From positions 1 to 32,046 of the forward strand of contig JBBDIG010000029.1 in NCBI GenBank assembly GCA_040880525.1: 32,046 bases of DNA, in the 5' to 3' direction. Below, one piece after another: positions 31,988 through 32,046 of the stretch (position 1 is the first letter of the stretch; each line of letters starts with the position of its first letter). The DNA comes from Bacteroidia bacterium (GTDB lineage Bacteria; Bacteroidota; Bacteroidia; CAILMK01; JBBDIG01). The notes under the pieces were generated by a model, which was not told the DNA's origin, searched no databases, and was given only the letters and a program-made list of their open reading frames with translations. A program made the position numbers and the translations under genes.

Positions 31988-32046
31988 AGTTTTGTCTTAG
32001 ACCCCTATTTCTTGGAGAGATTTTTCAAAAGAGTTTAGGTCTATTT

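Noticed and set aside
1-32046. tRNA, rRNA or riboswitch genes
   Set aside because: No cloverleaf, rRNA core motif or known riboswitch signature was noticed on either strand.

Overview
The window looks like a chromosome segment of a free-living Bacteroidota bacterium, probably near Chitinophagales/Sphingobacteriales. Five proteins end in a type IX secretion (T9SS) type A sorting domain (YPNP/YPVP...G.Y.L....). PKD and CARDB-like adhesive repeats are abundant, Shine-Dalgarno sites are scarce, and several genes are preceded by the Bacteroidota promoter -7 box TAnnTTTG. No rRNA, tRNA, CRISPR array or replication origin was seen.

Layout. 1-810: a partial ORF overlapping a membrane-anchored hypothetical gene. 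820-5550: a REP/RAYT region. It holds two near-identical 1.6-kb copies of a block made of a REP-associated tyrosine transposase (RAYT) plus a PKD lipoprotein. Between the copies lie a clpB 3' fragment and a small T9SS protein gene. 5639-5983: an orphan Phd/YefM antitoxin and a terminator. 6116-10342: a 1408-aa PKD-repeat T9SS adhesin. 10377-10630: a REP-like repeat and a second clpB fragment. 10866-13813: a compact four-gene operon (DUF4384-like membrane protein, zinc-ribbon membrane protein, DUF2085 membrane protein, caspase-like peptidase with a C-terminal zinc ribbon). 13832-15582: a RAYT-less REP pair, a third clpB fragment, a RelE/Xre toxin-antitoxin pair, and a HigA antitoxin preceded by what looks like the tail of its lost HigB toxin. 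16216-25309: a giant beta-helix/CARDB T9SS surface protein, about 3028 aa when restored, now split by a 7-bp tandem duplication. 25374-31987 (minus strand): a Spy-like periplasmic protein, a decaying alpha/beta hydrolase pseudogene, a RAYT relic, two T9SS proteins (one with a 1-nt frameshift in its signal peptide region) and a small exported protein.

Interpretation. The window mixes secreted surface genes with a mobile-repeat and toxin-antitoxin landscape. The best candidate for an undescribed system is the caspase operon: a peptidase with intact His/Cys residues, an EF-hand-like loop and a zinc ribbon, tightly coupled to three membrane proteins, one carrying a matching zinc ribbon. The second is the REP/RAYT family, which has duplicated a passenger lipoprotein gene and recurs beside dispersed clpB 3' fragments. 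Several genes are broken (7-bp duplication, A-run deletions, nonsense codons). Some may be phase variation or sequence error; the hydrolase gene is a true pseudogene or has several errors.
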